Shown here in pieces: positions 26,101 to 36,849 of a stretch of 64,000 nt of DNA. The first letter of the stretch is position 1. Each line of letters opens with the position of its first letter. The notes under the pieces are model-generated. The model was not told the origin of the DNA. It saw nothing but the letters and a program-made list of their open reading frames with translations, and did not search any database. Source of the DNA: Gyrodactylus bullatarudis (lineage: Eukaryota; Platyhelminthes; Monogenea; Gyrodactylidea; Gyrodactylidae); the NCBI GenBank assembly GCA_012064415.1, contig SSNU01000157.1:519556-583555 (forward strand), read 5' to 3'. The translations under genes were made by a program, and so were the position numbers.

Positions 26101-29100
26101 TGGATTACCATCTCTATCTTGTTCGAGTTGGTTGATGGGTATAAAAACAGGATCATCACGAAGATTTGAGTTTGGCAACAGGAGGGGATGGAAGATGGTC
26201 TGGCCCTCCTTATCAATGAGAAAGCTAGAGACTGAACCCCATTGATAACGAGTGAAGATCATCTCAATTTCTTCGACAGTAACATCGACACCAGCAACAC
26301 CAATGAGCGATTGATCAAGTTTACTTATGGCAGGAATGGCATATGTTACCATGACACCGAGGCCAAAGTTATCCAGGTATGGTTCAGTCCAAATTCCTTA
26401 AAACAATAACAATGTATTTATTGCTTAACTCAGGTTAGAGTCAATTACATTTTTGACTACACTTTACACTTGACTTCAATTTTATTAGCAAAATTGAATT
26501 TGAAAAATAGCAAAAAATATCATTAAAACGTAGATATTCGATAGTCAAAAACGTAAAATTGAAGAAGAGCGTTATCAAAAATGTAAAAACTAAAATAACT
26601 ATACTCTAAATAAATCAAGAAAAGTTTCTCAACATTTTAATTCGAGTTGGAATATAGTCAAATGTGTAAGATATGGAAGAATGTGTAGTCAAAAGTGTAA
26701 ATATGAGAGAAATTATAGTCAAAAATGCAATTGACTCTTCGAATTATTACTAGAGCACCAGAAAAGTGGCAAACAATAAAATTGGAAAAGTAGAAAAAGG
26801 ATATATTACACCAAATGTACATTTCTCAAAGGTTCATCAGTAGTGTCTCTTTGATAATGATAAAAGTTAAAAGATTAATGAAAATAATAATTTACAAATT
26901 ACGAAAGAAATAGTAAAAGTTGAAGAAAATTAGAATAAATGTAAGCTGAAAAAACACCAAAACTCTCCAAAATAAATAGCAGCATTGGAGAGAAAAGTGA
27001 AAAAGCTTACATAGGCCAAGGTAGTTGAAGGTTATACGAATAATTCTTTTGAACACATAAGTCTGGTTTATATAAATTTATGAAGAATTTCTCCTTCACC
27101 CAAACGTCTGTACTGTCAACACTCTGGTTAAAATTGTTAAAACAGTGGTAAAATCGGCTGATCTAATGCTAAATTAACATGACTACTTATAAGTAGTAAT
27201 GATTATTAATAAATTTAAATAAATCAACCATAAATAGTCTTACGCACGAATTACTTGAGCAATAAACGTGAGCCAATGAAAAAGATAAATTGATTTTATA
27301 GATGGATATATGCATAGCTAAGATCATACATGAGGTTACAGGTGTAAACCTATCAGAATGCGATTAATAAGTTCTTTGCGATCCTTAGTTCACTCGAAAT
27401 GATCGAATTCTTTCTAAATAATTGGCATCTAGTGGCAAATTTGGAGACAGAATAGCCTAGATTAATGAAGATGATCCGTTAACTATTAGTATGGGATCAA
27501 TACAGAGATAAAGTGTGAGAATGTCTCGGATCTTAGAATTACAATCTTTTGCTTACCCTTTTCTAGTTCTGGTGTACTCTTGGCCAAGTAAGTGAAGTAA
27601 CTTTCTAGGTTACTAATCAAATTCTGACTTGACATGAGTTTGAAGAATCCACCTTCGTTATCGCAGGCCAATTTACCGGGAAATATTTCACCGTCGTCTT
27701 GAATGAGAAAAGAGAATATTTTGGTCCTATTCTTCGTCTTGTAGAGTTCCCCGACTCTCTCCCAAGTTTTATTCCATGCATATCTAAAAGAAATGAGATC
27801 CAGTCAAATTTCAAGTGATAAACGTAATTTTATCAGACAATAAAATATTATAAAGACCTCATAATTAGGTTTGAAAGTTTTGGACGAAATGAAAGGACTT
27901 GAACTCAATGTTGTACAATGTATAAGGTAAACATTAATATCTAAACTCTGGAACAAAGTGGGGAAGAGAGGGTAGTTGTTTTACATCAAATTCGATTCAA
28001 TCACAAGCATGATCTAGAGTTTAGATTTTTTAAGAAATGAAATTTCGGCAGATAAACTGTAGCATATTTTAAAAAATCACTATTTTTAACTGTCATGTTT
28101 CTTCTAAAATCAAATAATTTTTTCAAGCGATAATATATGAAAGATTTATCTACCAAACTATGAGGTCCTATGTCAAAATTATTGAGTTACAATAGATTCA
28201 GAGAAGTACATCTTACTTGCACAAAGGACCGGGTACATAGCCGCTCCTTGTATAGTAGCCAGGGCCACATCGAACCGAGTCTGTATCTGTGTCCTTGCCG
28301 TCAGTAACAAAAATCAATATTGAATGACATCCAGCTCTTGGCTTACTGTCTAATAGACGAAATGCTTTTTCGAATCCATCCAAGACCTCAGTAGTTCCAC
28401 CGGGTCTCAGCTCGTTAATCTTGTTGATGAGATCCTTGCGAAAAGCTGAAGTGGCAGGAACTAAATGACTCTCTTGACAGGATAAGACCTGGCTATTTTG
28501 CAAGTTCCATTTGCCAACATCGTCCCAGCTACTCTCCCTAGCACAAACGACATTCATGTAATCTTTCTTTGTAAGGGATGTTATAATTGCATTGATGAGA
28601 TGGCGAGCGACACCGAACTTGACACCAGCCATACTCATGCTACAATCAAGGACAATCACAACGTCCTTAGGGCCACTAGTTGAGGAGATGTACCAAGGCC
28701 GTGTTCTAGGATCGTAATCTTCGTAAAAGCCCAAAAAATTACTGCTCCATTCTCGGCCAGGAAATAGCCTTAGGACACCTGTTTTTGTGCCAAAATACTG
28801 CCATCTGAGATCTTTTGTTCGGTTAGTATTTTCAATCATAACTTTCTCCAATTCAAAAGTCCATTTGACAGAACTAATCGTGTGATTTAAGTCCCTAGGG
28901 ACTTCGTCGGCAATCTTTACAGTGCTTTTGTTGGCGATTACCGGCTGTTTAAAGAAGCCTTGAGAAATTCTCTTTGGCAACGGCTTGGGATCATCTGAAT
29001 CTAAATAGATGGCCGGCTTCTTTCCGCGTAACTCTTTCAAGTGGGTAGGTGTGAAACTTTTGGTTGATGTCTCACGGTCATAAGCGGCGACAGCTGCTTC

Positions 29101-29421
29101 AGCAATCCTTTTAGCTGCAAGTTTGCGCTGTGCAAAGTAGTTGGTTAGTTCCTTCTGTAATTCCAAGACGATTCTCTTACCATCTTTGAACACTTTGGCA
29201 TAGTTGGCGCTGTCGAAGAGGGACTGGGTGAAATCTCTGTTGATTGCTTCGTTAGCCAATTGCTTGATGTAGTTCTTTATCATGTCAGCCCAGTTGATAA
29301 TGTCTCCGTGAAGAGATGGATTCGGCCTCTCCTCCTCCAATTCATCATCTTCTGTGTAAGGATTTTGTTTGCCATTGAATTGGCTAAATAATACAATTCC
29401 CAAGATTAAAATGAACCTCAT
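20171..29421 (-). CDS. CACNA2D: Voltage-gated calcium channel alpha-2/delta subunit
   Basis: Six exons on the minus strand: 28217-29421, 27557-27783, 26055-26396, 24514-25345, 21175-21580 and 20171-20713. All phases agree and give 1184 residues, a normal family length. Order of parts: signal peptide MRFILILGIVLFSQFNG; VWA_N region (residues ~85-220, ending WQYFGTKTGVLRLFPG and YDPRTRPWYISS); VWA domain with an intact MIDAS, VIVLDCSMSM and later GGTTE and FVTDGKDTD; first Cache region (GVDVTVEEIEMIFTR, FLIDKEGQTIFHP); second Cache region (YVGMRSGVFRTYPG, YDPTSRSWYRR, SGSGKVVTISQAV); a Cys-rich delta part (GPCSTGYYYITSVRDTNLFLL); and a hydrophobic C-terminus (NLILSTFFILMTLMN) that fits GPI anchoring. 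Known role: extracellular, membrane-tethered subunit that traffics CaV channels; the MIDAS is needed for this. CACHD1 is the main alternative but usually lacks a perfect MIDAS. Introns 2-4 carry transposon debris. Confidence 0.92.
21611..21650 (-). ncRNA. Decayed hammerhead-like PLE terminus
   Basis: On the minus strand the sequence ATTAGAGATTGATAAAACCT matches the hammerhead-like arm at 43889-43935 but the CGAAA box is lost. It is probably a relic of the PLE terminal repeat inside alpha-2/delta intron 4. Confidence 0.3.
22939..23310 (-). mobile_element. piggyBac element remnant, transposase C-terminus
   Basis: A 98-codon minus-strand ORF (23014-23310) reads KARREFLRTLSKELM, then a Cys-rich end, CRICPRNKDKKTKTRCYNCN...YVTVCQLC. 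This is the layout of the piggyBac transposase C-terminal zinc-binding (RING-like) domain, preceded by the conserved RxxFLxxLxxEL helix. Downstream of it lie a GGGGTCAGTTTGACCCC palindrome (22989-23005) and TTAA followed by CCCTCATACGG (22939-22953), as expected for a piggyBac 3' end at its TTAA target. The catalytic DDD domain is absent, so the element is 5'-truncated. It lies in intron 4 of alpha-2/delta, same strand as the gene. Confidence 0.72.
23459..23741. mobile_element. TTAA-flanked MITE (piggyBac-like)
   Basis: A 275-bp element (23463-23737) starts CCCCTAAAGTTCTAGAGAAA, ends GGGACTTAGAGGG and is bounded by TTAA at 23459-23462 and 23738-23741. It shares its left-end consensus with the elements at 13573 and 50680 and its right half (TATGGGATGGAAATATCACT) with 50679-51054. 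It lies close to the piggyBac remnant, whose relatives could have mobilised it. Confidence 0.7.
25381..26038. repeat. Foldback element with ~200-bp inverted arms
   Basis: Sequence from 25381 (TAAAGTTGGTTGGTATGA) reappears in reverse complement ending at 26038. The arms, about 25381-25590 and 25835-26038, are highly similar over the whole length, while the ~245 bp between them are unique. It lies in alpha-2/delta intron 3 and begins only ~16 bp after the splice donor (26054/26053). A weak copy of the arm is at about 50390-50450. Confidence 0.7.
26805..27130 (-). mobile_element. Penelope-like element, 3' tail fragment
   Basis: This matches the 3' tail of the copies at 10.2, 15.7 and 42.6 kb (AATGTACATTTC near 26815, GTAAGCTGAAAAAACACCAA near 26940, CATAGGCCAAGGTAGTTGAAG near 27010), and the last few codons before it. 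It is a short relic in alpha-2/delta intron 2. Confidence 0.65.
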
Positions 29422-29624
29422 GACACTTTCATCATTCAGTTACTGATTAGAGATACTTTTGGCTTACCAACATAAGCAGAATGCCTAATGGAGAAGTGAG
29501 TAGATGAATTTCTATTGGCTCACATACACTGGCCAATCAGATTCAAGCTGTAAGATGATTACAGTTTAGATGCAGAGAGAATACGTAGAATATGTAGTAG
29601 ATAGAAAAAATAAATTTTTATTTA

Positions 29625-31933
29625 CTATAATTCTTTTCTGGAGAAGAGATTCTTCTGGGAACGTGTTTCATTATTTAGGGGAAAGAATAGAATAAGAACT
29701 ATATTCACAACAGTACAGATGAACAATGCTCCAACGAGTTTATTTAACCGATTAATCTGATCACCATAGTTATTGATAAGGGAGAAGAGTTTCTCTCCAT
29801 CAAATGTCATACTGGAGCTATCGTCATCCTCATCCCCACTTTCAGAGGTTGAAGTGGAAGTGGGATTGTTTTTCTCCAAATTACTCTGAGTCTGATGGGC
29901 CCAGGTTTGATTGAGACACTGAGACTGGTACATTGATAGACTACGAGCTGGTTGACTCTTAACAGCCAAAATGAGATCGGAACGTTCAATTCTCGTTGAT
30001 TTATTGATATTTTGATCTTCATTGAATCTTTTAAAGGCAAATTCAGCTGACTTTTGGACAATAGAGGTACACTCAGCCCCTGTGTATTGATCGAGGGATT
30101 CTTCAGCGAATGATTGGAGCCATTTTCGACCTTGTTCTGATCCCGTAAGTTCTTCAACATTATGAGTACGTGAAGATAACTCTAATAGGAGGATTTCATA
30201 CCTAGTTGAAACATCCGGTTCACTAATCTCAATGACGATGTCGAATCTTCCAGCGCGCGTTAATGCCTTTAAAGTATCAAGAACAACGAAAGTTTTTATT
30301 ACTTTTAGCCATGGAAAGGATTAAAAATAAGACTCACAGAATCTAGCTTTTGCATCCGATTGGTGGCTCCAATGAAAATTATGGTTTTATGATTTTCTTC
30401 GGTCAGCTCGGAAGCTCCATCCATTGCCATTAAAAGTTCACTGAGAACATGTTCACTAGCTCCTGTCTCGTTGGATGATCTGGAGGGTAGAAGAAGGTCA
30501 ATTTCGTCGAGAAACAAAATAGCTGGAGCGGAAGCATATGCTTGTAACAAAATGTTCTTCATGTTTCTTTCACTATCGCCGACATAACGACCAAATATTT
30601 TGGACGATTGCACTGAAATTAACGGAAGAAGACACTCAGTGGCTAGAGCACGAACAAACATGGTTTTGGAACATCCTGGTGGTCCGTGAAGTAAAATTCC
30701 TTTGGGCAAATTCAACTTTAAGTCCCGAAGCATTTTGGCCTTCTCCGAACATGGATCTATAGCCAAGAGAAGACGGTTTTGAATTTGGTTTTGAAATATT
30801 TTTTTGACCTCATTATAGCCAGCGATATTGGACCAATTCAAGGGTTTCACTTTTGAGAAGGCAGCAATTTGCATGTTTATCGGTTGATAAGCTAAATGTT
30901 CGTCCATCAAAAGTTTATAAAATACTTTAGAGGAATCTTGATCCATTTTAAGATTATCGCAAGGTGGATAGGCTTTATTAAACTTTAATAGAGTTCCTTT
31001 GAGAATATTTTCAATATCCTTAAATGAATATCCATGAAGATTAGCCGTGATTTTATTCAGATCCTCATGGCAGTCTAAAAATATTTTATGCCTTGTTAGT
31101 TTCTCTCGGATGAAATCCAAGCGTTCCTCTGGTCTTGGCATGGGGACTAGAATCTTCCAATAGAATAGCAATTTCAATTCTTCACTTCCATTGATGAAAG
31201 AGATGTTTGAATTGGTTGATACAATGATAAAATATTTTTTGTTAAACTTGTTCAAAACATTAAGGAAACTTCTTATGGTTAATGGGTCAATCTTATCCAT
31301 AATAGAATCACTGATATCTTGGTTATTTCTCATACTATTTAAAACAGTTATCCATAATTCGAGTTCCGAGATAATCAAGAGGACATTGGTCAATTTGTGG
31401 TTAGCGAGATTCTCTTCAAGGTTGGCAAGCGAAGTTTTTACTGGATCAACAACCAGCTTACATTCAAAATGATCACCTAAACTGTTGAGAATGGTCTTTC
31501 TTCCGCATCCATAAAGGCCATGGAATAATGTACCAATCATACATGGAAGAATATCGTTTTGTGACTTGAAGAATTCGGATATGCTATTTTTCACCTTGTC
31601 AAATGTCTTTTGAAGAGAACGAGAAAACTTTGAGTTTGGAATATTGGGTAAAATTTCCTTGGAATCTTGCACTATAATCTCTGTATCGAGAGTAATTTGA
31701 AAAATATCTACTTCAGATTCTTGGTCAACAATTTCTGGTGGGCTTGAAAGATTTTGTCTATCATCGGATACTTCAAGATTAAATTTTTGATCGATACTTT
31801 TGGAATCTTCATAAACTATTCCATCACTACTGATAATTTTTATAAATCGAACATGAATATACTTCCCTAAAGATTTAATCATCTCCTGAGATCCAAGACA
31901 GACATGACGTGCCACTAAAGCGTGAATTATCAT
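29625..31933 (-). CDS. AAA+ ATPase, AFG2/SPATA5-like, with C-terminal membrane segment
   Basis: Exons 30338-31933 and 29625-30266 join in phase 0 across a 71-bp intron, giving 745 residues from the ATG at 31933. Two AAA modules are visible. The first is degenerate: Walker A-like GLYGCGRKT (~residue 135), with no acidic Walker B (VLLIISELEL). The second is intact: Walker A GPPGCSKT, pore-side SKIFGRYVGDSERN, Walker B AILFLDEID, sensor GATNR and arginine finger ALTRAGRFD spanning the splice junction. GPPGCSKT together with VRALAT and PAILFLDEID is most like AFG2A/AFG2B (SPATA5/SPATA5L1), which act in ribosome biogenesis; a dead first domain is more like PEX6, which I keep as an alternative. Unusual: after an acidic Ser-rich linker comes one hydrophobic segment (LVGALFICTVVNIVLILFFP) near the C-terminus. 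It follows alpha-2/delta on the same strand and is divergent from DCAF12. Confidence 0.8.
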
Positions 31934-32023
31934 TACAAGAAAACGTACTCAGTCTAAATCGAAGACTGTTCATCAAGTTTTCAGTGACTTCAGTATTTCT
32001 ATAGTGTATTAGATGAAGATTAT

Positions 32024-32260
32024 TTACTCAAGATGAATATGGATTTTGGATGCATCCTTTTTACAAACGTTAGTGTTTAATAAAAGTTTTGATTTACGAT
32101 CATGCAGTCTCAAGAGAGCATTAGCTGTGATATAGTTGTTCTTTCCGTCAGCTTGTGAGATTTGAAAAACAGAATTTTGGCAAGTGACATACTGATAGAT
32201 CTTCAAATTTAATGATGATAACGTTGGTTTGGTTAGACAGAAATCATTTTCAATCCACAT
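32024..32260 (-). CDS. Possible 5' exon of the AAA+ ATPase gene
   Basis: An open minus-strand frame from ATG at 32260 encodes MWIENDFCLTKPTLSSL ... YITANALLRLHDRKSKLLL before a stop at 32024. The AAA ORF beginning at 31933 lacks much of the N-domain expected for the family, and this frame lies directly upstream. A donor after codon NTNV (T|GTAAAA) and an acceptor cgctttag inside the next ORF are phase compatible, but weak. It may instead be an independent small ORF. The ATG is 128 bp from the DCAF12 start on the opposite strand. Confidence 0.3.
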   Translation of the reverse strand: MWIENDFCLTKPTLSSLNLKIYQYVTCQNSVFQISQADGKNNYITANALLRLHDRKSKLLLNTNVCKKDASKIHIHLE

Positions 32261-32387
32261 GTTTTCAAAATCGTGAAACGACACAACAACAGTAGATCAT
32301 GAAAAAATTTGTCAATGTTGTTAACGATTACCCGCACAACACAAATCTTAATTAAAATTTAGTATTTTAAGATTAGGGATATTACCT
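32261..32387. promoter_or_regulatory. Likely shared divergent promoter (AAA ATPase / DCAF12)
   Basis: Only 127 bp (or 454 bp if the AAA gene starts at 31933) separate the two divergent coding starts. No TATA box or other motif is convincing; the call rests on gene arrangement alone. Confidence 0.35.
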
Positions 32388-34370
32388 ATGAAACCTGGAA
32401 AACGAATGAGATATGATTCGAGGATCGGTTCATATTCTAATCTGATTTCAGAAATGCATGATAAAGAGCTTCATAGAAGTGCATATGCTGCTCCTCAATC
32501 AAAATTTAACTTGTTCAAAAATCCAGAAAAAATAACAAGAAGATCGTTAAATATTGGCAAAAAGAATAAAGTTTTCTCTAGCCAATGGATTGATGATGAT
32601 CATGTTGTTATTGGAACAAAGTGTAACACATTATCCCTTTTGAATGTACACACTGAAGAAATCCAGGATATCCCTTTACTATGCGATAACGAAGAGTTAG
32701 TAATCTTATTTCAAGATTATTACACTCACTGTTTTTATTATCCTTAACTTTAAATTAATCTACTATAGTTTATATATTAATAAAATTAATTTTTGCTATT
32801 TTAGTAATCCAACTTCAACTTCATGTGGAATTCATTCTATTCAAATTAGTCCATCGGGTACTCATCTTGCCACAGGTGGCTCAAACGTTAATAACCTGGC
32901 CATATATCGTCTTCCAGGTCTTGAGCCTCATACACTCTTCAATAATGTCCACAAGGACTGGATTTTCGACATGCGATGGATTGATGATGAGCACATTGTA
33001 TCATGTTCTCGAGATTCCTCATTGGTTTTGTGGAAACTTGATCCATCATCTGAGTCATCTGAGGAGCCCTCCCGATATTATCAGATTAAAAATGAATCAG
33101 TTGCTCAGACCTTTGCCATCCATAGAGATCGTCTGAGAGCATTAGAATATATGAAAACTGTAAATAGACTAGCTGTTTCAACCATGTCTCGTCGCCTGTA
33201 CCTTTTTGATCCTGTTCGTATTGGCCAATGTTTTGGTGATGAAACATCTCAGAATTCTCACCTTTATGAAATACAATTTCGTAAGGATTATAGTGTAAGC
33301 TAGATTACATTGATAAAAATGTATAATCTTTGCAATGTACATTTCATGTATATAACATTTCTTCCACAGGAGGGTGTTGCCTTGCGTGAATGGCCAGACC
33401 AGCCGAATCTAGTCAGTTTAGCCACTCATAATCATATTCTGCTCTTTGATATTCGCTGTGACCAGCGAGAATGGGCCAAGATAAATCGTATTATTGATCT
33501 AAATTATAGTCATTACATTGGCGTTAGATCTTTGAACTTTTCTGGGCCCATAATTTCATTTGGAACATCTAACGGAACAATATTATTCTATGATCTTATC
33601 GCTGGCAAGTCAATGCCCACTAAACTACGTCTTTCTCCAAACTATGTCAAACCTGTCTCCAATCCGAATATACGAGTAGTTGTGGGTTTTTCCGTCTTAA
33701 GAATTTAAATTAATTGAATGATTTCCATTATTTTTGCAGCCAGAGACTCCGAGTCCTGGACAAGGCACTTCTCCCTTCATATCGACAGCCAGGAATATAA
33801 TTCGAGAAATATTTAATACAAAGTTTGTTTCTCAGTAGTTAATACGTATCTGATTTGTTAATTGAAATTGAAATTTTTATTTCTAGCTCTTGGAACTTTT
33901 TATTCTCAAATCAAAACATTGATTTAGACTCTGAGTCTGGTTCCAACAGTTCAGTTTCAGACGACGAAGAGATCCAGGAACAAATTCTTGTCTCTAATGA
34001 CAACGCTAATCGTCTTGATGATTCCTCAATCAGTCAGTCATCTCCGTTACAAGGATCTGAGTCCAGTTTAAGGACAAATCGTAGACAAATGACCAATATG
34101 ACTGGGTTAGAACGTGCACGACGAATTGGCAACAACGCTGGCAGGACCTCACTCTCCAACGAATCTCGAGACTTAATTCATGAAGTCTTCAACATGAGAT
34201 TTAACTCTAGGCCAAACTTTTTCTACAACTTTGCCCATTCTTATCAGAATTCCATGAAGTATCCTGCTGTCTACACCCACGAGTATGATGTTAGCAAGAC
34301 TCGCCTCTTTGTCGCTGGTGGTCCAATATCCAGTAATGTTTATGGGAATGCTGCCTCCATTTGGGAATGA
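32388..34370 (+). CDS. DCAF12: DDB1- and CUL4-associated factor 12 (WD40 substrate receptor)
   Basis: Five exons: 32388-32695, 32805-33294, 33370-33675, 33740-33822 and 33887-34370, with introns of 109, 75, 64 and 64 bp. All phases agree and give 556 residues. Diagnostic DCAF12 blocks are present: NKVFSSQWIDDDHVV followed by GTKCNTL, CGIHSIQISPS, LATGGSNVNNLAIYRLPGLEP, HKDWIFDMRWI, SRDSSLVLW, GVRSLNF, GTSNGTILFYD and the C-terminal NAVYTHEYD...LFVAGGPISSNVYG ending in IWE. Known role: WD40 receptor of the CUL4-DDB1 E3 ubiquitin ligase, which recognises C-terminal Glu degrons. It is about 100 residues longer than human DCAF12 because of an acidic, Ser-rich insertion (DLDSESGSNSSVSDDEE and following) between the last blades. 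The first Met is preceded by stops; the human-type N-terminal basic region is short. Confidence 0.92.
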
Positions 34371-34572
34371 CTTTTTCACATCAAATCCGGCCTAGGAATG
34401 AAACAAAGCTCTGCCAAGGAAACGCTTTCTGAAATTGTCCTATTTTTCTGAATTTAATATTTAAATATAAATTGTATATACATTTTTCTCTCAGTTCTTT
34501 CTTATAAATATTGTATTTTTTCTGTTGTATGTGAAAACAAAAAACTTTGTCTTAGGGATTATAAACGAACCA

Positions 34573-35229
34573 ATGGAGGCCAGGAGATTTCTCGCCTACA
34601 TTGAACCGAGGTACAAGTGCCAAAACAAACAAAGATCCAAGACAATCGGCCAGATAAAAAAGGAGCTCGGCGTAGAACATTTGGACCAGGAAAATATGCA
34701 AGAAATCTCTTGTAACACAGATGAAATAATCACAAAATTGTATCGGTATAAACGAAGAAAATCTCTCGTTAGTCAGAAGGAAAACCAGACAAATTACAAT
34801 CCTGTCATTGCTAGAGAACCGGTGAGCAATTTTCTTCAACACTTTGAGAACACTAATCTCGAGAGAAGAGAAAACATGAGCCGAGATCATTCTCAGGCAA
34901 AAGTTGAGAATGACCATAAAAACTTGCTGCGACAACTCAACATGCAAATGGAGGAAAATTCAGTCTTGTTGAAAAAGTACAAACAACGTCTTTCCCTTTG
35001 GCCAATCCTCAAGGCCAAACTGAGACCAGAAAATCTTAGTAGACTCTCCGATCTTATGACGGAAATAGAGATGGAAATAGATAGAATCACAAAGGTCAGA
35101 ACAAAGGTAACTTTTTTTAAATTGGTTTTTAAAAAATTTAATCCAAATTTTTAATAAGAAAAATTTTTTTTTATATTTCAGTTGAAAGAAGAATTGAAAA
35201 ATTTTACAACATCATGGTCTTGTAAATGA
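34573..35229 (+). CDS. Uncharacterised coiled-coil protein
   Basis: Two exons, 34573-35106 and 35182-35229, joined in phase 0 across a 75-bp intron (gtaact ... tttcag), give 193 residues from ATG MEARRFLAYIEPRYK. The frame is open a little further upstream but without another ATG. The C-terminal half (about residues 95-193) is rich in Lys/Glu/Leu with coiled-coil-like heptads (NLLRQLNMQMEENSVLLKKY, LSRLSDLMTEIEMEIDRI). No family recognised. It starts 203 bp after the DCAF12 stop on the same strand, and its last 18 coding bases overlap, in antisense, the last codons of the zinc-finger gene. Confidence 0.65.
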
Positions 35230-36594
35230 TCTTTTCAGAATAAATTCTTTTATTGTCAAATTCTCTTCGTCTTCCTAGAAAAAGAATCGAGTTTATGATT
35301 GATGAAACAAAAATGAATGAATAGGAAGGAAGAAGAATAGAATAAACTCACTTCCTTGAATCTGTTAATCTCAAAGGGTTTTTTGTGTACATCTTTAATA
35401 TGATTGATGGTTTCTTGCCTTGAGAGGAAACCATTCTGGTGGCATATTGGACAGAAGAAGGTAACGTTGATTTTGTGAATTCTTTCCAGATGATATTGGA
35501 TAGACCTTCGGTTATTAAAGAAATTCTCACAGACTGGGCATGTATTCAAGGTGAAATGAATCATATTTTTGTCATGTTTACTCTCGAAATGATAATAGAT
35601 TCCGCTGAGGAAGGAGTAAAAGAATGGGTCACTACACAAATGACACTTGTAAACTTTTTGGTTGAATAGATTTAGCAAATTTTGAGAGCTAGCATTATGA
35701 TTGTCGGCAAGATGTCGAGATAAATCATCTATATTTTCATTCAAATGGCCACATAACTGACAAACATTTTCCAAACTAATCTTGACATCATGAGCGACTC
35801 TCAAATGTTTCACATATTTCGATTGATAGTAGTTTTCTCCTTGGAATGATTCCGTCTCCTGACAAATGCCACAAATTACCTGATTATCCTCATCCAAGGT
35901 TTGACATGTTATAGGGGCATGTTTGTATTTCATCTTATGAATTATTGTATGATGATAAAGAGCGTTCAAAGTAGGCACGCGCTCCTTACACATATGACAC
36001 TGAATGCAATTCTTCCTGGTCCGGTTCCAGCTAATCGGTATCTGTTCATGATCTTTGAAAAGATGACCTTCTATCTCAGCCAGTAGTTTACATGAGAAAC
36101 CACAAAAACCGCAAATTTTGTCTTCCTTTCCAGGAATTTCGGCTAAGCTGTTAAGATGAGGAGTTTTCAGATAAAAGCTAATGTAGTCACAAATTTCAAA
36201 GTGTTCGTCTGTAATTGATGATATGGCCGGAAGGAAATCCATGCACATGTGACAGCGAAAGATGCGTTTACTAATTTTTCTCGATTGAAGTTTATCCGAG
36301 GAAATTTGGTAAACAAACTCCTTCATATAATGGTCGACAACTATAATTTACATTTAGAATTATCATTATAAAATAACTAATTGAGAAGAGAATAAACTCA
36401 CATGACTTGTCATTTATGATTTCTTTCTTCTCTTTCTGCATTTCAAGTCTAGCTAAAAATAGAAAGAGGAGAATAGATACTAATAACCTACTTCTTTTCC
36501 TCTTCGAGTCAGGAAAAACTTCATTTTCTGAATCATATACAGTTTCGTCCCTCTTTCTGCAATTTGCAGAATCTTTTTGACTAGATTTTTTCAT
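35212..36594 (-). CDS. C2H2 zinc-finger protein
   Basis: Four exons on the minus strand: 36492-36594, 36402-36452, 35352-36340 and 35212-35274, with introns of 39, 61 and 77 bp and consistent phases, give 401 residues. A basic N-terminus (SKRKR) precedes about eight C2H2-type units of uneven spacing, including CGFCGFSCK...HLFKDH, CHMCKERV...HHTIIH, CQLCGHLNENI...HLADNH, CHLCSDPFF...HFESKH, CPVCENFF...HLERIH and CPICHQNG...HIKDVH. Linkers are not the TGEKP type, so this is a dispersed-finger protein; DNA or RNA binding in the nucleus is inferred. The short last exon ends LKRSFTRP and overlaps the end of the coiled-coil gene on the other strand. Specific orthologue not recognised. Confidence 0.82.
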
Positions 36595-36849
36595 CTTCAG
36601 AGGAAATTGTGACAGGTTAATACTAAAATCTTATGTAAGGCATTTGGAGAATAGGAACATTGGGATTTAAGCAACAGAATGACCAAACCTTTAAATTTTT
36701 TTCAAAGATTGTACATATAAAACAAACTATTTGATGAGAGTTGACCAGAGACTTAGTTTGTTTATTTGTCAAGAAATTTCGAAATGTTTGACTAATTTTT
36801 TTCATAAATTTCTATCTCTAATCTTAAATATCACTAATAGGAAAGCCTT
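36595..36849. promoter_or_regulatory. Divergent promoter region (zinc-finger gene / UVRAG)
   Basis: A 255-bp gap between oppositely oriented start codons (36594 and 36850). It must contain both promoters or a shared bidirectional one. No clear core motif seen. Confidence 0.4.
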
